Below are positions 53,108 through 61,247 of a stretch of 64,000 nt of DNA, piece by piece (position 1 is the first letter of the stretch; each line of letters begins with the position of its first letter). Under the pieces are notes generated by a model. The model was given only the letters and a program-made list of their open reading frames with translations, made no database searches and was not told the origin of the DNA. This DNA is from Thalassospira marina (GTDB lineage: Bacteria; Pseudomonadota; Alphaproteobacteria; Rhodospirillales; Thalassospiraceae). The position numbers and the translations under genes are program-made. The DNA lies in NCBI RefSeq assembly GCF_002844375.1, contig NZ_CP024199.1:1996001-2060000 (forward strand), given 5' to 3'.

Positions 53108-53986
53108 ATGAAACGCGTTCAGTTCGGGCATAGCCCGGTGCCTTATCTTTTTGTGGCACCTCAAATCATTATTATTGCCATCTTTTTTCTATGGCCGGCC
53201 GCGCAGGCGGTCCATCAGTCGTTTTTGCTTGAAGATGCGTTTGGCATGTCTTCGCAATTCGTCTGGTTTCGCAATTTCGAAGATGTGCTTTCAAGCCCCA
53301 GCTGGCTGAAATCTGCCGGGTTTACGGTGGTGTTTTCGGTTCTGGTGGCGGTTCTTTCAATTGCCATATCGCTGTTTTTGGCGGTGCGTGCCGATGAAAT
53401 CATTCGCGGTGCCAAAGTTTATAAAACCCTGCTGATGTGGGGTTATGCCGTGGCACCACCTGTGGCGGGCCTTTTGGGCATCATGATGTTCAATCCGCTG
53501 ATGGGCGACCTTTACATTCTGCTTAACCGCATCGGCCTTGATTTCAACCATATCCAGAATGGCAATGATGCCACCTTTGTTGTGGTGCTGATCGCGGTCT
53601 GGAAACAGGTCAGTGTGAATTTCATTTTCTTTCTTTCCGGCCTGCAGGGCATTCCCAAATCGGTTACCGAGGCGGCAACGCTGGACTGCAAAAGTGCCGA
53701 ACGCCGGTTCTGGACCATTACATTCCCGCTTTTGGCCCCGACGACTTTTTTCCTCATGGTCATCAACCTGACTTACGCGTTCTTTGAAACCTTTGGCATC
53801 ATCGATGTGTCCACCAAAGGTGCGCCGGGCGGTGCCACGGCAACGCTGGTTTATAAGGTCTATGTCGATGGCTTCCTGGGGGCTGATATGGGCGGCAGTT
53901 CGGCGCAGTCGGTGCTGCTGATGATCATGGTCAGCATTTTGACCGTGTTCCAGTTCCGCTTCATTGAACGCAAAGTCCATTACTAG
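53108..53986 (+). CDS. ugpA: sn-Glycerol-3-phosphate ABC transporter permease UgpA
   Basis: 292 residues, six helices. Seen: PYLFVAPQIIIIAIFFLWPA, the EAA loop PKSVTEAATLDCKSAERRFW with ITFPLLAP, and FETFGIIDVSTKGAPGGAT, a typical UgpA segment. Second gene of ugpBAEC, 14 bases before ugpE. Confidence 0.94.
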   Translation: MKRVQFGHSPVPYLFVAPQIIIIAIFFLWPAAQAVHQSFLLEDAFGMSSQFVWFRNFEDVLSSPSWLKSAGFTVVFSVLVAVLSIAISLFLAVRADEIIRGAKVYKTLLMWGYAVAPPVAGLLGIMMFNPLMGDLYILLNRIGLDFNHIQNGNDATFVVVLIAVWKQVSVNFIFFLSGLQGIPKSVTEAATLDCKSAERRFWTITFPLLAPTTFFLMVINLTYAFFETFGIIDVSTKGAPGGATATLVYKVYVDGFLGADMGGSSAQSVLLMIMVSILTVFQFRFIERKVHY

Positions 53987-54000
53987 GAAAGGGCATCGTT

Positions 54001-54855
54001 ATGTATCAGTCAAAATGGCGGTCCCTGACCAACCATATCATTCTTATTCTCGGCTCGCTTTTCATGATCCTGCCGGTCTGGATTGCTTTTGCATCCTCGA
54101 CTCATACCCGTGAATTTCTGTTCCAGCATGGTCTGCAATTTCTGCCTGGCGGCCATTTCTTTGAAAATTACGGCAATATCCTGTTTGATGAAAGCGCCAC
54201 CAAGGGTCGGGTAACCGCGCTTCAGATGCTGTTTAACAGCATGGTGCTGGGGCTGGGTTTTGCCATTGGCAAGGTCATCATTTCCATGATGGCGGCCTAT
54301 GCCATTGTCTATTTCCGTTTTCGTCTTGCTGTGCCGCTGTTCTGGGTGGTGTTTTCAACCCTGTTGCTGCCGCTTGAAGTGCGTATCGTTCCCTCCTACG
54401 AGGTCGTTGCCCAGCTTGGCCTGTTAAACAGCTATACCGGCCTGATCCTGCCTTTGATCGCATCGGCAACCGGCACATTTTTCTTCCGTCAGTTTTTCCG
54501 TTCGGTGCCTGATGAATTACTGGAAGCCGCCCGTCTGGACGGGGCAGGGCCGTGGCGCTTCTTTATCGATATTCTGGTGCCGCTGTCGGTAACCATGATC
54601 GCGGCGATCTTTATCATCATGTTTGTGGTGGGCTGGAACCAGTATCTGTGGCCGCTTCTTATGACCACCGATGACAAGCTCTATACCATCGTGATCGGCA
54701 TCAAGCAGGTCTATAACTCGCTTTATGAAGGCGGTCAGATCCCGCAATTCCCCAAGGCCTTTGCCCTGACCATCATGGCATCCATTCCGCCAGTTCTGGT
54801 GGTGGTGATCTTCCAGCGCATGTTCATCCGGGGGCTTGTTGAAACAGAAAAGTAA
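54001..54855 (+). CDS. ugpE: sn-Glycerol-3-phosphate ABC transporter permease UgpE
   Basis: 284 residues, six helices. Seen: ILILGSLFMILPVWIAFASSTH, LLPLEVRIVPSYEVVAQLGLLN, the EAA loop PDELLEAARLDGAGPWRFF followed by ILVPLS, and VGWNQYLWPLLMT. These match UgpE/MalG-type permeases. Confidence 0.94.
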   Translation: MYQSKWRSLTNHIILILGSLFMILPVWIAFASSTHTREFLFQHGLQFLPGGHFFENYGNILFDESATKGRVTALQMLFNSMVLGLGFAIGKVIISMMAAYAIVYFRFRLAVPLFWVVFSTLLLPLEVRIVPSYEVVAQLGLLNSYTGLILPLIASATGTFFFRQFFRSVPDELLEAARLDGAGPWRFFIDILVPLSVTMIAAIFIIMFVVGWNQYLWPLLMTTDDKLYTIVIGIKQVYNSLYEGGQIPQFPKAFALTIMASIPPVLVVVIFQRMFIRGLVETEK

Positions 54856-54923
54856 ACAGTTTCAACACCCTGATATTTTCTTCTGAACAAAAACATCAGT
54901 CCCCGTGACGACAGGATAATAGA

Positions 54924-55994
54924 ATGGCTACGTTAAGTTTGAAACAGGTCGAAAAAACCTACGCCAATGGTTACAAGGCAATCCATGGTGTTGATATTGA
55001 AATTGCCGATGGCGAATTCGCTGTGCTGGTCGGCCCGTCAGGCTGTGGCAAATCAACCCTGCTGCGCATGATCGCCGGTCTTGAAACCATCACTGGCGGT
55101 GACATTTCCATTGATGGCCGGATCGTCAACAATGTTGCTCCGGCGGATCGTGATATCGCCATGGTCTTTCAGAACTATGCGCTTTATCCGCATATGTCGA
55201 ATTATGCCAATATGGCCTATGGCCTTAAAAACCGGGGTTACAGCAAGGATGAAATCGACCGTCGCGTGCGCGAAGCGGCCGGTATCCTGCAACTGACCGA
55301 ACTTCTGGAACGCAAACCCCGCCAGCTTTCAGGCGGGCAGCGCCAGCGCGTTGCCATGGGCCGCGCAATCGTGCGTGAACCCAAGGCATTCCTGTTTGAT
55401 GAACCGCTGTCAAACCTTGATGCCAAACTGCGTGTGGATATGCGCCTTGAAATCAAGAACCTGCAGCAACGCCTTGGAACCACATCAGTTTATGTGACCC
55501 ATGACCAGGTTGAAGCCATGACATTGGCTGATCGTCTGATTGTGATGAATGGCGGTATTGCCGAACAGGTTGGCACCCCGATCGACCTTTATGAAAAACC
55601 AGCGACCCGTTTTGTTGCCGGTTTTATCGGTTCGCCTTCCATGAATTTCCTTGATGGTACGGTATCGTCTGACCGTGGGCATGTCACCCTGGCTGACGGC
55701 ACGCAATTGCATCTTGACCATGATGTTGCCGCCAACCGCCCGGTTGTTGTGGGCATTCGCCCCGAACATCTTTCCATTACCACGCCAACCAACAGCAAAA
55801 TCACCGCGCGCGTGCGCATGATCGAGGCATTGGGCGCAGAAACCCTGGTTTACCTGAGATTTGGCAGCAATAACGAAGGCATCACCCTGCGTATGCAGGG
55901 CACGCACCAGTTTGCTGCTGGCGATGAACTGGCGCTGTATTCCAACCCGGCGCAAATCCACCTGTTTGACCGCGAAACAGGCCACCGGATTTAA
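54924..55994 (+). CDS. ugpC: sn-Glycerol-3-phosphate ABC transporter ATP-binding protein UgpC
   Basis: 356 residues (E. coli UgpC 356). Walker A GPSGCGKST, Q-loop VFQNYALYPHMSN, signature LSGGQRQR, Walker B AFLFDEPLSNLDA, switch VTHDQVEAMTLAD, C-terminal regulatory domain with GIRPEHLSI. It is similar to the ATPase at 45738–46856; each belongs to its own operon. Confidence 0.94.
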   Translation: MATLSLKQVEKTYANGYKAIHGVDIEIADGEFAVLVGPSGCGKSTLLRMIAGLETITGGDISIDGRIVNNVAPADRDIAMVFQNYALYPHMSNYANMAYGLKNRGYSKDEIDRRVREAAGILQLTELLERKPRQLSGGQRQRVAMGRAIVREPKAFLFDEPLSNLDAKLRVDMRLEIKNLQQRLGTTSVYVTHDQVEAMTLADRLIVMNGGIAEQVGTPIDLYEKPATRFVAGFIGSPSMNFLDGTVSSDRGHVTLADGTQLHLDHDVAANRPVVVGIRPEHLSITTPTNSKITARVRMIEALGAETLVYLRFGSNNEGITLRMQGTHQFAAGDELALYSNPAQIHLFDRETGHRI

Positions 55995-56022
55995 CGTCAG
56001 CCCGGATAGTGATTGTGACGAC

Positions 56023-56057
56023 AAACCACCCGTGAATTTTTGCGGGTGGTTTTTCTT
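56023..56057 (+). terminator. Terminator after ugpC
   Basis: AAACCACCCG pairs with CGGGTGGTTT, followed by TTCTTT. Confidence 0.85.
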
Positions 56058-56163
56058 TGGCCAGGTGTGCATTGGGGGCCGGTTTTGGTATTCGACGATT
56101 TTGTCCTTGTTTCCGGGCAAACGAGACGTTAGTTCCATGCCTAAGCAAGACAGGAGCACGATC

Positions 56164-56637
56164 GTGAATAGCGACCAGAAAAATGCGCTTTATGCGGATG
56201 CAATGAAAGAACTGGCAAGCATCACCGAAGGCGAAACCAATGTCACCGCATTGATGGCCACGGTAAGCTGTGTGCTGGCCGAAAAGTTCGACTATTATTT
56301 CTGGACGGGCTTCTATATCGTTGATCCGGTCAAAGAAAATGAATTGGTGGTTGGCCCGTATCAGGGCACACTTGGATGTCTGCGTATTCCGTTTGGTCGC
56401 GGGGTTTGTGGCACGGTGGCGTCTTCACTGAAAAGCTGCGTTGTCGAGGATGTGCATGCCTTTCCCGGGCATATTGCCTGCGACAGCCGTTCAAATTCGG
56501 AAATCGTCGTGCCGGTTCTTGACCGGCAGGGGGCCTTGATTGCCGTATTTGATGTCGACAGTGTGCAAACCGGGTCATTTGACGAAACGGATCAAAAGGC
56601 GCTGGAAACCATCATGGCGCAGGTATTTGCGCGCTGA
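56164..56637 (+). CDS. msrC: Free methionine-(R)-sulfoxide reductase (GAF domain)
   Basis: Reduces free methionine-R-sulfoxide, using thioredoxin. The 157 residues are one GAF domain with the three redox cysteines of this family: Cys72 (TLGCLRIP), Cys82 (GRGVCGTVA) and Cys106 (GHIACDSRSNSEIVVP). FWTGFYIVD and GVxDxDS-like VFDVDSVQTGSF complete the signature. GTG at 56164 has AGGAG at good spacing; an ATG at 56137 would add nine residues and lacks a Shine-Dalgarno. Followed by ssb, transcribed the same way. Confidence 0.9.
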   Translation: MNSDQKNALYADAMKELASITEGETNVTALMATVSCVLAEKFDYYFWTGFYIVDPVKENELVVGPYQGTLGCLRIPFGRGVCGTVASSLKSCVVEDVHAFPGHIACDSRSNSEIVVPVLDRQGALIAVFDVDSVQTGSFDETDQKALETIMAQVFAR

Positions 56638-56705
56638 TCGCCAATAGTCATTCGCCGGTTCTGACACGGAATCGCAAGCTAACAACGAACTCTGGAAGAT
56701 AACCC

Positions 56706-57239
56706 ATGGCAGGCAGTGTCAATAAAGTCATTCTCGTTGGTAATCTGGGTCGCGACCCGGAAATCCGTTTCACGCAGGCAGGCAAGAAGATTGCCAATTT
56801 CAGCATTGCGACATCTGAACAGTGGCGTGACCGCCAGAGCGGCGAACGCCGCGAGCGGACCGAGTGGCACCGGATCGTTGTTTTCAACGAAGGCCTGGCC
56901 GATGTTGTCGAACGGTTTGTGAAAAAAGGCAGCAAGCTTTACATCGAAGGCGCGCTTCGGACCCGCAAATGGCAGGGCCAGGACGGCAAGGACAACTACA
57001 CCACCGAAATCGTCCTTGAAGGTTTCAACAGCACGCTGACCATGCTTGACGGTCGCGGCGAAGGTGGTGGCGGCGGTTCATCGTCGGGTGGTGGCAGCTA
57101 TGGCAATGATGGCGGCGGCTATGGTGGCGGTTACGACAATGGCGGCGATGCTGGCTGGGGTAATTCCTCCCCGCGCAGTGGCGGCGGCAATTCCGGCCCC
57201 AGCGGTGCGCCCGATCTGGACGACGATATTCCGTTCTGA
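56706..57239 (+). CDS. ssb: Single-stranded DNA-binding protein
   Basis: 177 residues. OB fold at 1–112 (VNKVILVGNLGRDPEIRFT … WHRIVVFNEGLADVVERFVKKGSKLYIEGALRTRKWQ split over strands), then a Gly/Ser/Asn/Tyr-rich linker, then the acidic C-terminal tip DLDDDIPF that recruits repair and replication proteins. Normal length and layout for bacterial SSB. Confidence 0.97.
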   Translation: MAGSVNKVILVGNLGRDPEIRFTQAGKKIANFSIATSEQWRDRQSGERRERTEWHRIVVFNEGLADVVERFVKKGSKLYIEGALRTRKWQGQDGKDNYTTEIVLEGFNSTLTMLDGRGEGGGGGSSSGGGSYGNDGGGYGGGYDNGGDAGWGNSSPRSGGGNSGPSGAPDLDDDIPF

Positions 57240-57302
57240 TTTTTTCGCATCAATACAGGGGCACAATGTGACCTTGTATCGATAGGTGCGATGCACAATT
57301 TT

Positions 57303-57337
57303 AAAGGCAGCAACCGTCATGGTGCTGCCTTTATTTT
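57303..57337 (+). terminator. Terminator after ssb
   Basis: AAAGGCAGCAACC pairs with GGTGCTGCCTTT (one bulged base), followed by ATTTTTT. Confidence 0.8.
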
Positions 57338-57443
57338 TTATCATTCCAGAGTGAATGTGTGTTGACATGAAAATTCAATCGGTTCACTTCGTGATCCTGT
57401 ATCGAGATTTCAATGCCTGCTGACTTCAGATGGAGAAACCTGT

Positions 57444-57890
57444 TTGATCGGCCCCATTTTTGGCAGCCCGGAACCGGGCAAGTTTTATGATGTTCAGGAT
57501 TGCGCCTATGCCGTTATTCCCGATGGGAACGGCAGGCTTGGTGTTGTGCGCACGCCAAAGGGCATCATGCTGATCGGGGGTGGGATTGAACGCAGTGAAA
57601 CTGCAAAGGATGCCCTGACCCGCGAAGCCGTCGAGGAAACGGGCCGTTCCATTCGCATCGTTTCGCAGCTGGGCCTTGCGACCCAATATGTCAATAACCG
57701 CGCCAAGGGCAAATACCGCCTTAAACGCGGGGTATTCTTCATTGCCGAAATTTTGCAAAAAACCACCCAGCCGATCGACCTTGACCACGAATTTATGTGG
57801 TTACCCGCCATCGAGGTTGAACAGCAGTTAGTGCGTTCTTTTCACAAATGGGCCGTGCAGCAGCATGTGCGCGTCACCGCGGAGCCATAA
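57444..57890 (+). CDS. NUDIX hydrolase (148 aa)
   Basis: A NUDIX box is complete: G-x5-E-x7-REAVEETG within GGGIERSETAKDALTREAVEET (residues ~45–67). The N-terminal part reads YDVQDCAYAVIPDGNGRLGVV. Substrate unknown; family members hydrolyse nucleoside diphosphates linked to another moiety. The start is TTG at 57444 with TGGAGAA upstream; an ATG at 57430 hits a stop after five codons. Convergent with the phosphatase–NUDIX fusion, 29 bases away. Confidence 0.85.
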   Translation: MIGPIFGSPEPGKFYDVQDCAYAVIPDGNGRLGVVRTPKGIMLIGGGIERSETAKDALTREAVEETGRSIRIVSQLGLATQYVNNRAKGKYRLKRGVFFIAEILQKTTQPIDLDHEFMWLPAIEVEQQLVRSFHKWAVQQHVRVTAEP

Positions 57891-57919
57891 GGCCCGGCTG
57901 CCCATTTTTGGGGCAGACG

Positions 57920-58915
57920 TTAGGACGCTTGGTCCTGAAGGGCGTTTTCCCGAAAGGTCTTTAAAATTTTGCGAAGGCCTTCTTCCTTGACCATTTCAAT
58001 CGCGCGCGACAGATCAATCCATTCCCGGCCACGATGGGATTCCTCCCATTCGGCATCGGGCAGCAAATCCTCGACCTTCATGGCAAAAACCTCGACATCG
58101 CAGCGCGACCCCCATTTCTGATAATGGTAGCTGCCAATGGCTGGTTCTGTTGCCGATCCCATGCAACCTGCTTCTTCGCGGGCTTCTTTTATTGCGCTTT
58201 CAACAGCGCTTAAACCAGGGTCGATGGCGCCTTTGGGAATGACAAAATGCTTGCCGCCACTTGAAAGCGTCATCAGGATTTCAATGTCATCCCCGGTTTG
58301 CTCGTTCTTGCGATTACGGTACGGGATCACCGATGATTGCCGGTAAAAATAGGCCGGGCGCTTGCGCCGCTCCGTGCCGTTTTTATCGGGCCAGGGAAAA
58401 TCCTGTGCGACATTGGCCGCATCAACCTGCTGCAGGATATGGCCCGATGAAGGGCTCAGATCCGACCAGCTATCGGTCGTTTCAATCATGATCATGGATG
58501 CCGGCTTTAGCGACGGAAACATCCGCTTTTTACGCAGATCAGCCCCTGCGATCAGTGCGGGCAGGGCGCTGACGCCGGGATTATGCCCCACTAGCACGAC
58601 ATGCTGGATGTCCTCATCAAGCCCTTGCAGGGCACTTAAAAGAGCATGTGCATCGGCATTATAAAGGGTCCGATCCTGGGTGATGGCGGGCTTGATGCCC
58701 GGAAACAGAATTTTATGGAGCTTTTCAGCCGAATGCAGCGTGCGCTGTGCTGGCGATGCCATGATCAGGTCAGGGTAAAGGCCCTGTTTTTCAAGAAACG
58801 CGCCGATACGCTGCACATTCAGTTTGCCGTCTTCCGTCAATGGCCGATGAAAATCGCCCCGGGCATCGTAGGTGACTGTTTCACCGTGCCGCAAAAGGGT
58901 GATCAAACGTTTCAT
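57920..58915 (-). CDS. Fusion protein: SixA-like histidine phosphatase plus C-terminal NUDIX domain
   Basis: About 331 residues. N-terminal histidine phosphatase (~1–165): LITLLRHGET with the catalytic RHG, SPAQRTLHSAEKL, a DEDIQHVVLVGHNP segment with the second catalytic His. C-terminal NUDIX domain (~190–325): FVIPKGAIDPGL … AIKEAREEAGC, where two box positions differ from consensus (Leu for the first Glu, Lys for Arg), then WGSRCDVEVFAMKV and WIDLSRAIEMV. Mycobacterial MutT1 joins the same domains in reverse order. ATG at 58915 starts the phosphatase; the open frame upstream to 59053 shows no domain. Confidence 0.85.
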   Translation of the reverse strand: MKRLITLLRHGETVTYDARGDFHRPLTEDGKLNVQRIGAFLEKQGLYPDLIMASPAQRTLHSAEKLHKILFPGIKPAITQDRTLYNADAHALLSALQGLDEDIQHVVLVGHNPGVSALPALIAGADLRKKRMFPSLKPASMIMIETTDSWSDLSPSSGHILQQVDAANVAQDFPWPDKNGTERRKRPAYFYRQSSVIPYRNRKNEQTGDDIEILMTLSSGGKHFVIPKGAIDPGLSAVESAIKEAREEAGCMGSATEPAIGSYHYQKWGSRCDVEVFAMKVEDLLPDAEWEESHRGREWIDLSRAIEMVKEEGLRKILKTFRENALQDQAS

Positions 58916-59274
58916 GCCATTGTCCTTGAATAATGAATTATATCTGGTCCGGTTTGCGGGAAACCGGTTATCTGATGCTTCAAATTTATATGGGAAGATG
59001 CAAAACCGATAAAAGGCAGACCATTTGCCGCACAGGGCCATTTCCACAAACAATCCGCCGTGGCGCCGTATTGCACATAACGCTTACGGAATCCATGAAA
59101 TTTTTATGACGTTAGGTGGTGCCACAACATGTCACTATGTTTCAGCCATTTAACGGCAGATTGTTGGTTAAAGGCGTGCTTTTCCCTATTCTATGCAAGG
59201 GGAATAATGTGCCTGTCTGGCGCGGCGTGAATGGGCCTAAAAAAGTAGCACGCTTGCACAGTTATTTGGGGGCG
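58916..59274. other. Intergenic stretch without a recognised gene
   Basis: About 360 bases between two minus-strand genes. It contains a 7-bp stem (CCGGTTT / AAACCGG at 58949–58967), and the promoter of the phosphatase–NUDIX gene should lie in this stretch. No conserved ORF, tRNA or terminator is seen. Confidence 0.5.
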
Positions 59275-59697
59275 TTAGCCTGGAAATTCACCGTCAACAT
59301 AAAGCCATTTGCCATTCTGGCGAATGAAACGCGATTTTTCGTGATGGGCGCCATCGCGGCCTTTTTCACGAAACCGGGCAATAAATTCGACATATCCAGT
59401 CTGATCAAAAAGTCCACCGGCCTCGGTGCTGACAATCTCAAGGCCGGTCCATTGCGTTTTTTGCCGGGTAATGCTTTTGGCGTCATAGTTCCCGGCATTT
59501 TCCGCTGGCACCGTATCGGCCAGATAGGCGGCATTGCCAAAAACAAAGGCGCAATAGCGCGACCGCATCAATTGCTCCGCCGTGGCCGGGCGTTTGGCCC
59601 CTGCATGAAACGGCCCACAACAGGTGCCATAGGTCTTGTTGCTGCCACACGGGCAGGGCACAAATGGATCGGCCTTTGGGAACGGGACAAGCGACAT
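59275..59697 (-). CDS. YchJ-family SEC-C motif protein
   Basis: About 140 residues. An N-terminal SEC-C type zinc motif CPCGSNKTYGTCCGPFH is followed by the YchJ core: AEQLMRSRYCAFVFGNAAYLADT, then TGLEIVSTEAGG and VEFIARFREKG … FIRQNGKWLYVDGE. Members bind zinc; their cellular role is not established. ATG at 59697 gives MSLVPFPKADPFVPCPCGS; the frame is open to 59784 but the extra residues look unlike the family. Confidence 0.85.
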   Translation of the reverse strand: MSLVPFPKADPFVPCPCGSNKTYGTCCGPFHAGAKRPATAEQLMRSRYCAFVFGNAAYLADTVPAENAGNYDAKSITRQKTQWTGLEIVSTEAGGLFDQTGYVEFIARFREKGRDGAHHEKSRFIRQNGKWLYVDGEFPG

Positions 59698-59849
59698 ATC
59701 AGGGCATCCGGTGTTGGTGGCAGGGGGCGGAAAATCATGGAACCTGCAGGGCCTCACAGCGTTGTGAACATAGAGTGATTGCATAGGAAAGCAAATTGCC
59801 TTTTTTTCGCCTTATATCGTTTCTACCGTGACTTTGCGGGAAACGTTTA

Positions 59850-59874
59850 TATCCGAGTGTATCAGTCGGATATG
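59850..59874. promoter_or_regulatory. Palindrome 1 upstream of rpoH
   Basis: ATATCCGA-N9-TCGGATAT, a perfect 8-bp inverted repeat 57 bases before the -35 box of the rpoH promoter. Between the divergent ychJ-like and rpoH genes. Confidence 0.55.
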
Positions 59875-59889
59875 TTCGATAAAGGGCTG

Positions 59890-59906
59890 ATATTCGGTCC
59901 GAATAT
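59890..59906. promoter_or_regulatory. Palindrome 2 upstream of rpoH
   Basis: ATATTCGG-T-CCGAATAT, a perfect 17-base palindrome, 24 bases before the -35 box. Its half-site resembles that of palindrome 1 (ATAT-C/T-CG), and another TCGGAT lies in the promoter spacer at 59944–59949. Confidence 0.55.
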
Positions 59907-59930
59907 GACGTCAGGATTTACGTTTTTATC

Positions 59931-59960
59931 TTGACGAATTTAGTCGGATTTAGATATATT
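59931..59960 (+). promoter_or_regulatory. Sigma-70 type promoter for rpoH
   Basis: TTGACG (59931–59936) and TATATT (59955–59960) with an 18-base spacer. Predicted start near 59967, giving a leader of about 300 nt. Confidence 0.65.
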
Positions 59961-60064
59961 GGCTTTAAAGCGGGTGGGGGCCCATTAGGCACCGCCGGAT
60001 TTTAGTCCGGCCAGGTTTGGCGGACGTAATGTCGATTTGCTTCAGAGTAAGGATGAGACGCACC

Positions 60065-60103
60065 ATGAGTATGACTTTTTGCCTTAGGCGTCCTCTAGCA
60101 TAG
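60065..60103 (+). CDS. Putative 12-codon upstream ORF in the rpoH leader
   Basis: ATG to TAG encoding MSMTFCLRRPLA. AAGGA lies 11 bases before the ATG. The stop codon falls inside the left arm of the stem at 60099–60162, so a ribosome ending here would open that stem. Function is inference. Confidence 0.35.
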   Translation: MSMTFCLRRPLA

Positions 60104-60162
60104 GCGTTTTAACGAAATGGCACTTTTCGCGCTCCATCGCATGACAGCCATTTCTGCCTATG
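60099..60162 (+). other. Two-tier stem-loop in the rpoH leader
   Basis: CATAGGC (60099–60105) pairs with GCCTATG (60156–60162), and nested inside AAATGGC (60115–60121) pairs with GCCATTT (60147–60153). Fourteen perfect pairs in two blocks indicate a structured RNA. Confidence 0.5.
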
Positions 60163-60243
60163 ACGTGTTTTATTTGCACATTTCCGAGGTTGCGTAGTTT
60201 TTCCGGTAGTAAGACGTCCGACATGCGACGGTTCCGGTACGCG

Positions 60244-60263
60244 TTGACCTCTCAGGAGGACAA
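60244..60263 (+). promoter_or_regulatory. Hairpin covering the rpoH Shine-Dalgarno (possible RNA thermometer)
   Basis: TTG-A-CCTC, loop TCAG, GAGG-A-CAA: seven base pairs with one A·A mismatch. The AGGAGG at 60254–60259 lies in the loop and right arm, 9 bases before the rpoH ATG. Confidence 0.45.
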
Positions 60264-60268
60264 AAGCC

Positions 60269-61138
60269 ATGAGCACCCTTAAATTGCCTGCCGTACCCCA
60301 GGATGACGGCTTTTCAGGATATCTTCGCCAGGTATGGAAATTCCCGATGCTGACCGCAGACGAGGAATATATGCTGGCACGTCGTTATGTCGAACATGAA
60401 GACACCGACGCCGCGCATAAGATGGTTACCAGTCATTTGCGCCTAGTTGCGAAAATCGCATTTGGTTATCGTGGTTACGGCTTGCCGCTGCCCGATCTGG
60501 TTGCCGAAGGCAATACCGGCCTGATGCGCGCGGTCCAGAAATTTGATCCGGAAAAAGGTTTCCGTCTTTCGACCTACGCCATGTGGTGGATCCGCGCTGC
60601 TGTGACGGAATACATCCTTCATAGCTGGTCGATGGTGAAACTGGGCACGATGGCAGCACAGAAGAAACTGTTCTTCAGCCTGCGCAAAGCCAAAAAGCAG
60701 CTTAACATTTATGATAATGGCGAGCTGACCCCGGAACAGGCCGGCGAGGTTGCCCAGCGTCTTGGTGTGACCGATCAGGAAGCACTGGATATGAATCGTC
60801 GTCTGGCGGCCCGTGACTTCTCGCTCAATACGCCGATGCCCAAAGACGAAGGTATGGAGTATCTCGATACTCTGGCATCTGATGCACCGTCGCCCGAAGC
60901 TTTGGTTGCAGATTCCGAAGAACGGACCCTGCATAACGGCATGTTGAAAAATGCCTTGGGCGAATTGCCTGACCGTGAACGTGAAATCATCATGGCCCGT
61001 TTTCTTAGCGATGATCCGATCACGCTGGAAAAACTGGGTGAACGCTTTGGTGTCAGCCGTGAACGTGTCCGTCAGCTTGAAGCCCGTGCTTTCAAGAAGT
61101 TACAGGAATCTGTTCTGACACAACATCAGGCAGCATAA
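60269..61138 (+). CDS. rpoH: RNA polymerase heat-shock sigma factor sigma-32
   Basis: Directs transcription of heat-shock genes. 289 residues. Region 2: DLVAEGNTGLMRAVQKFDPEKGFRLSTYAMWWIRAAV (split motifs 2.2–2.4). The RpoH box, here QKKLFFSLRKAK (~residue 130), is specific to sigma-32 and separates it from RpoD and RpoS. Region 4: LPDREREIIMARFL and LGERFGVSRERVRQLEARAF. AGGAGG lies 9 bases before ATG, inside a predicted hairpin. Alphaproteobacteria may carry more than one RpoH; only this copy is in the window. Confidence 0.96.
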   Translation: MSTLKLPAVPQDDGFSGYLRQVWKFPMLTADEEYMLARRYVEHEDTDAAHKMVTSHLRLVAKIAFGYRGYGLPLPDLVAEGNTGLMRAVQKFDPEKGFRLSTYAMWWIRAAVTEYILHSWSMVKLGTMAAQKKLFFSLRKAKKQLNIYDNGELTPEQAGEVAQRLGVTDQEALDMNRRLAARDFSLNTPMPKDEGMEYLDTLASDAPSPEALVADSEERTLHNGMLKNALGELPDREREIIMARFLSDDPITLEKLGERFGVSRERVRQLEARAFKKLQESVLTQHQAA

Positions 61139-61168
61139 CCGGAAATTTACGGTTATCGCACAAGAATC

Positions 61169-61200
61169 AAGGGTGGCAGTTTTGCCACCCTTTTTCTTTT
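61169..61200 (+). terminator. Terminator after rpoH
   Basis: AAGGGTGGCA pairs with TGCCACCCTT, followed by TTTCTTTT. Confidence 0.9.
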
Positions 61201-61247
61201 GCCCACTGTTTGGGGCTGCATTTATCGCAGCGGATCGGACTGTGTGG

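Noticed and set aside
55861..56163. Long upstream extension of the msrC frame
   Set aside because: It would overlap ugpC and its terminator. The GTG at 56164 has a proper Shine-Dalgarno and begins the GAF family homology.
57898..57916. CTGCCC/GGGCAG hairpin between the two NUDIX genes as a terminator
   Set aside because: Only six pairs and no U-tract on either strand.
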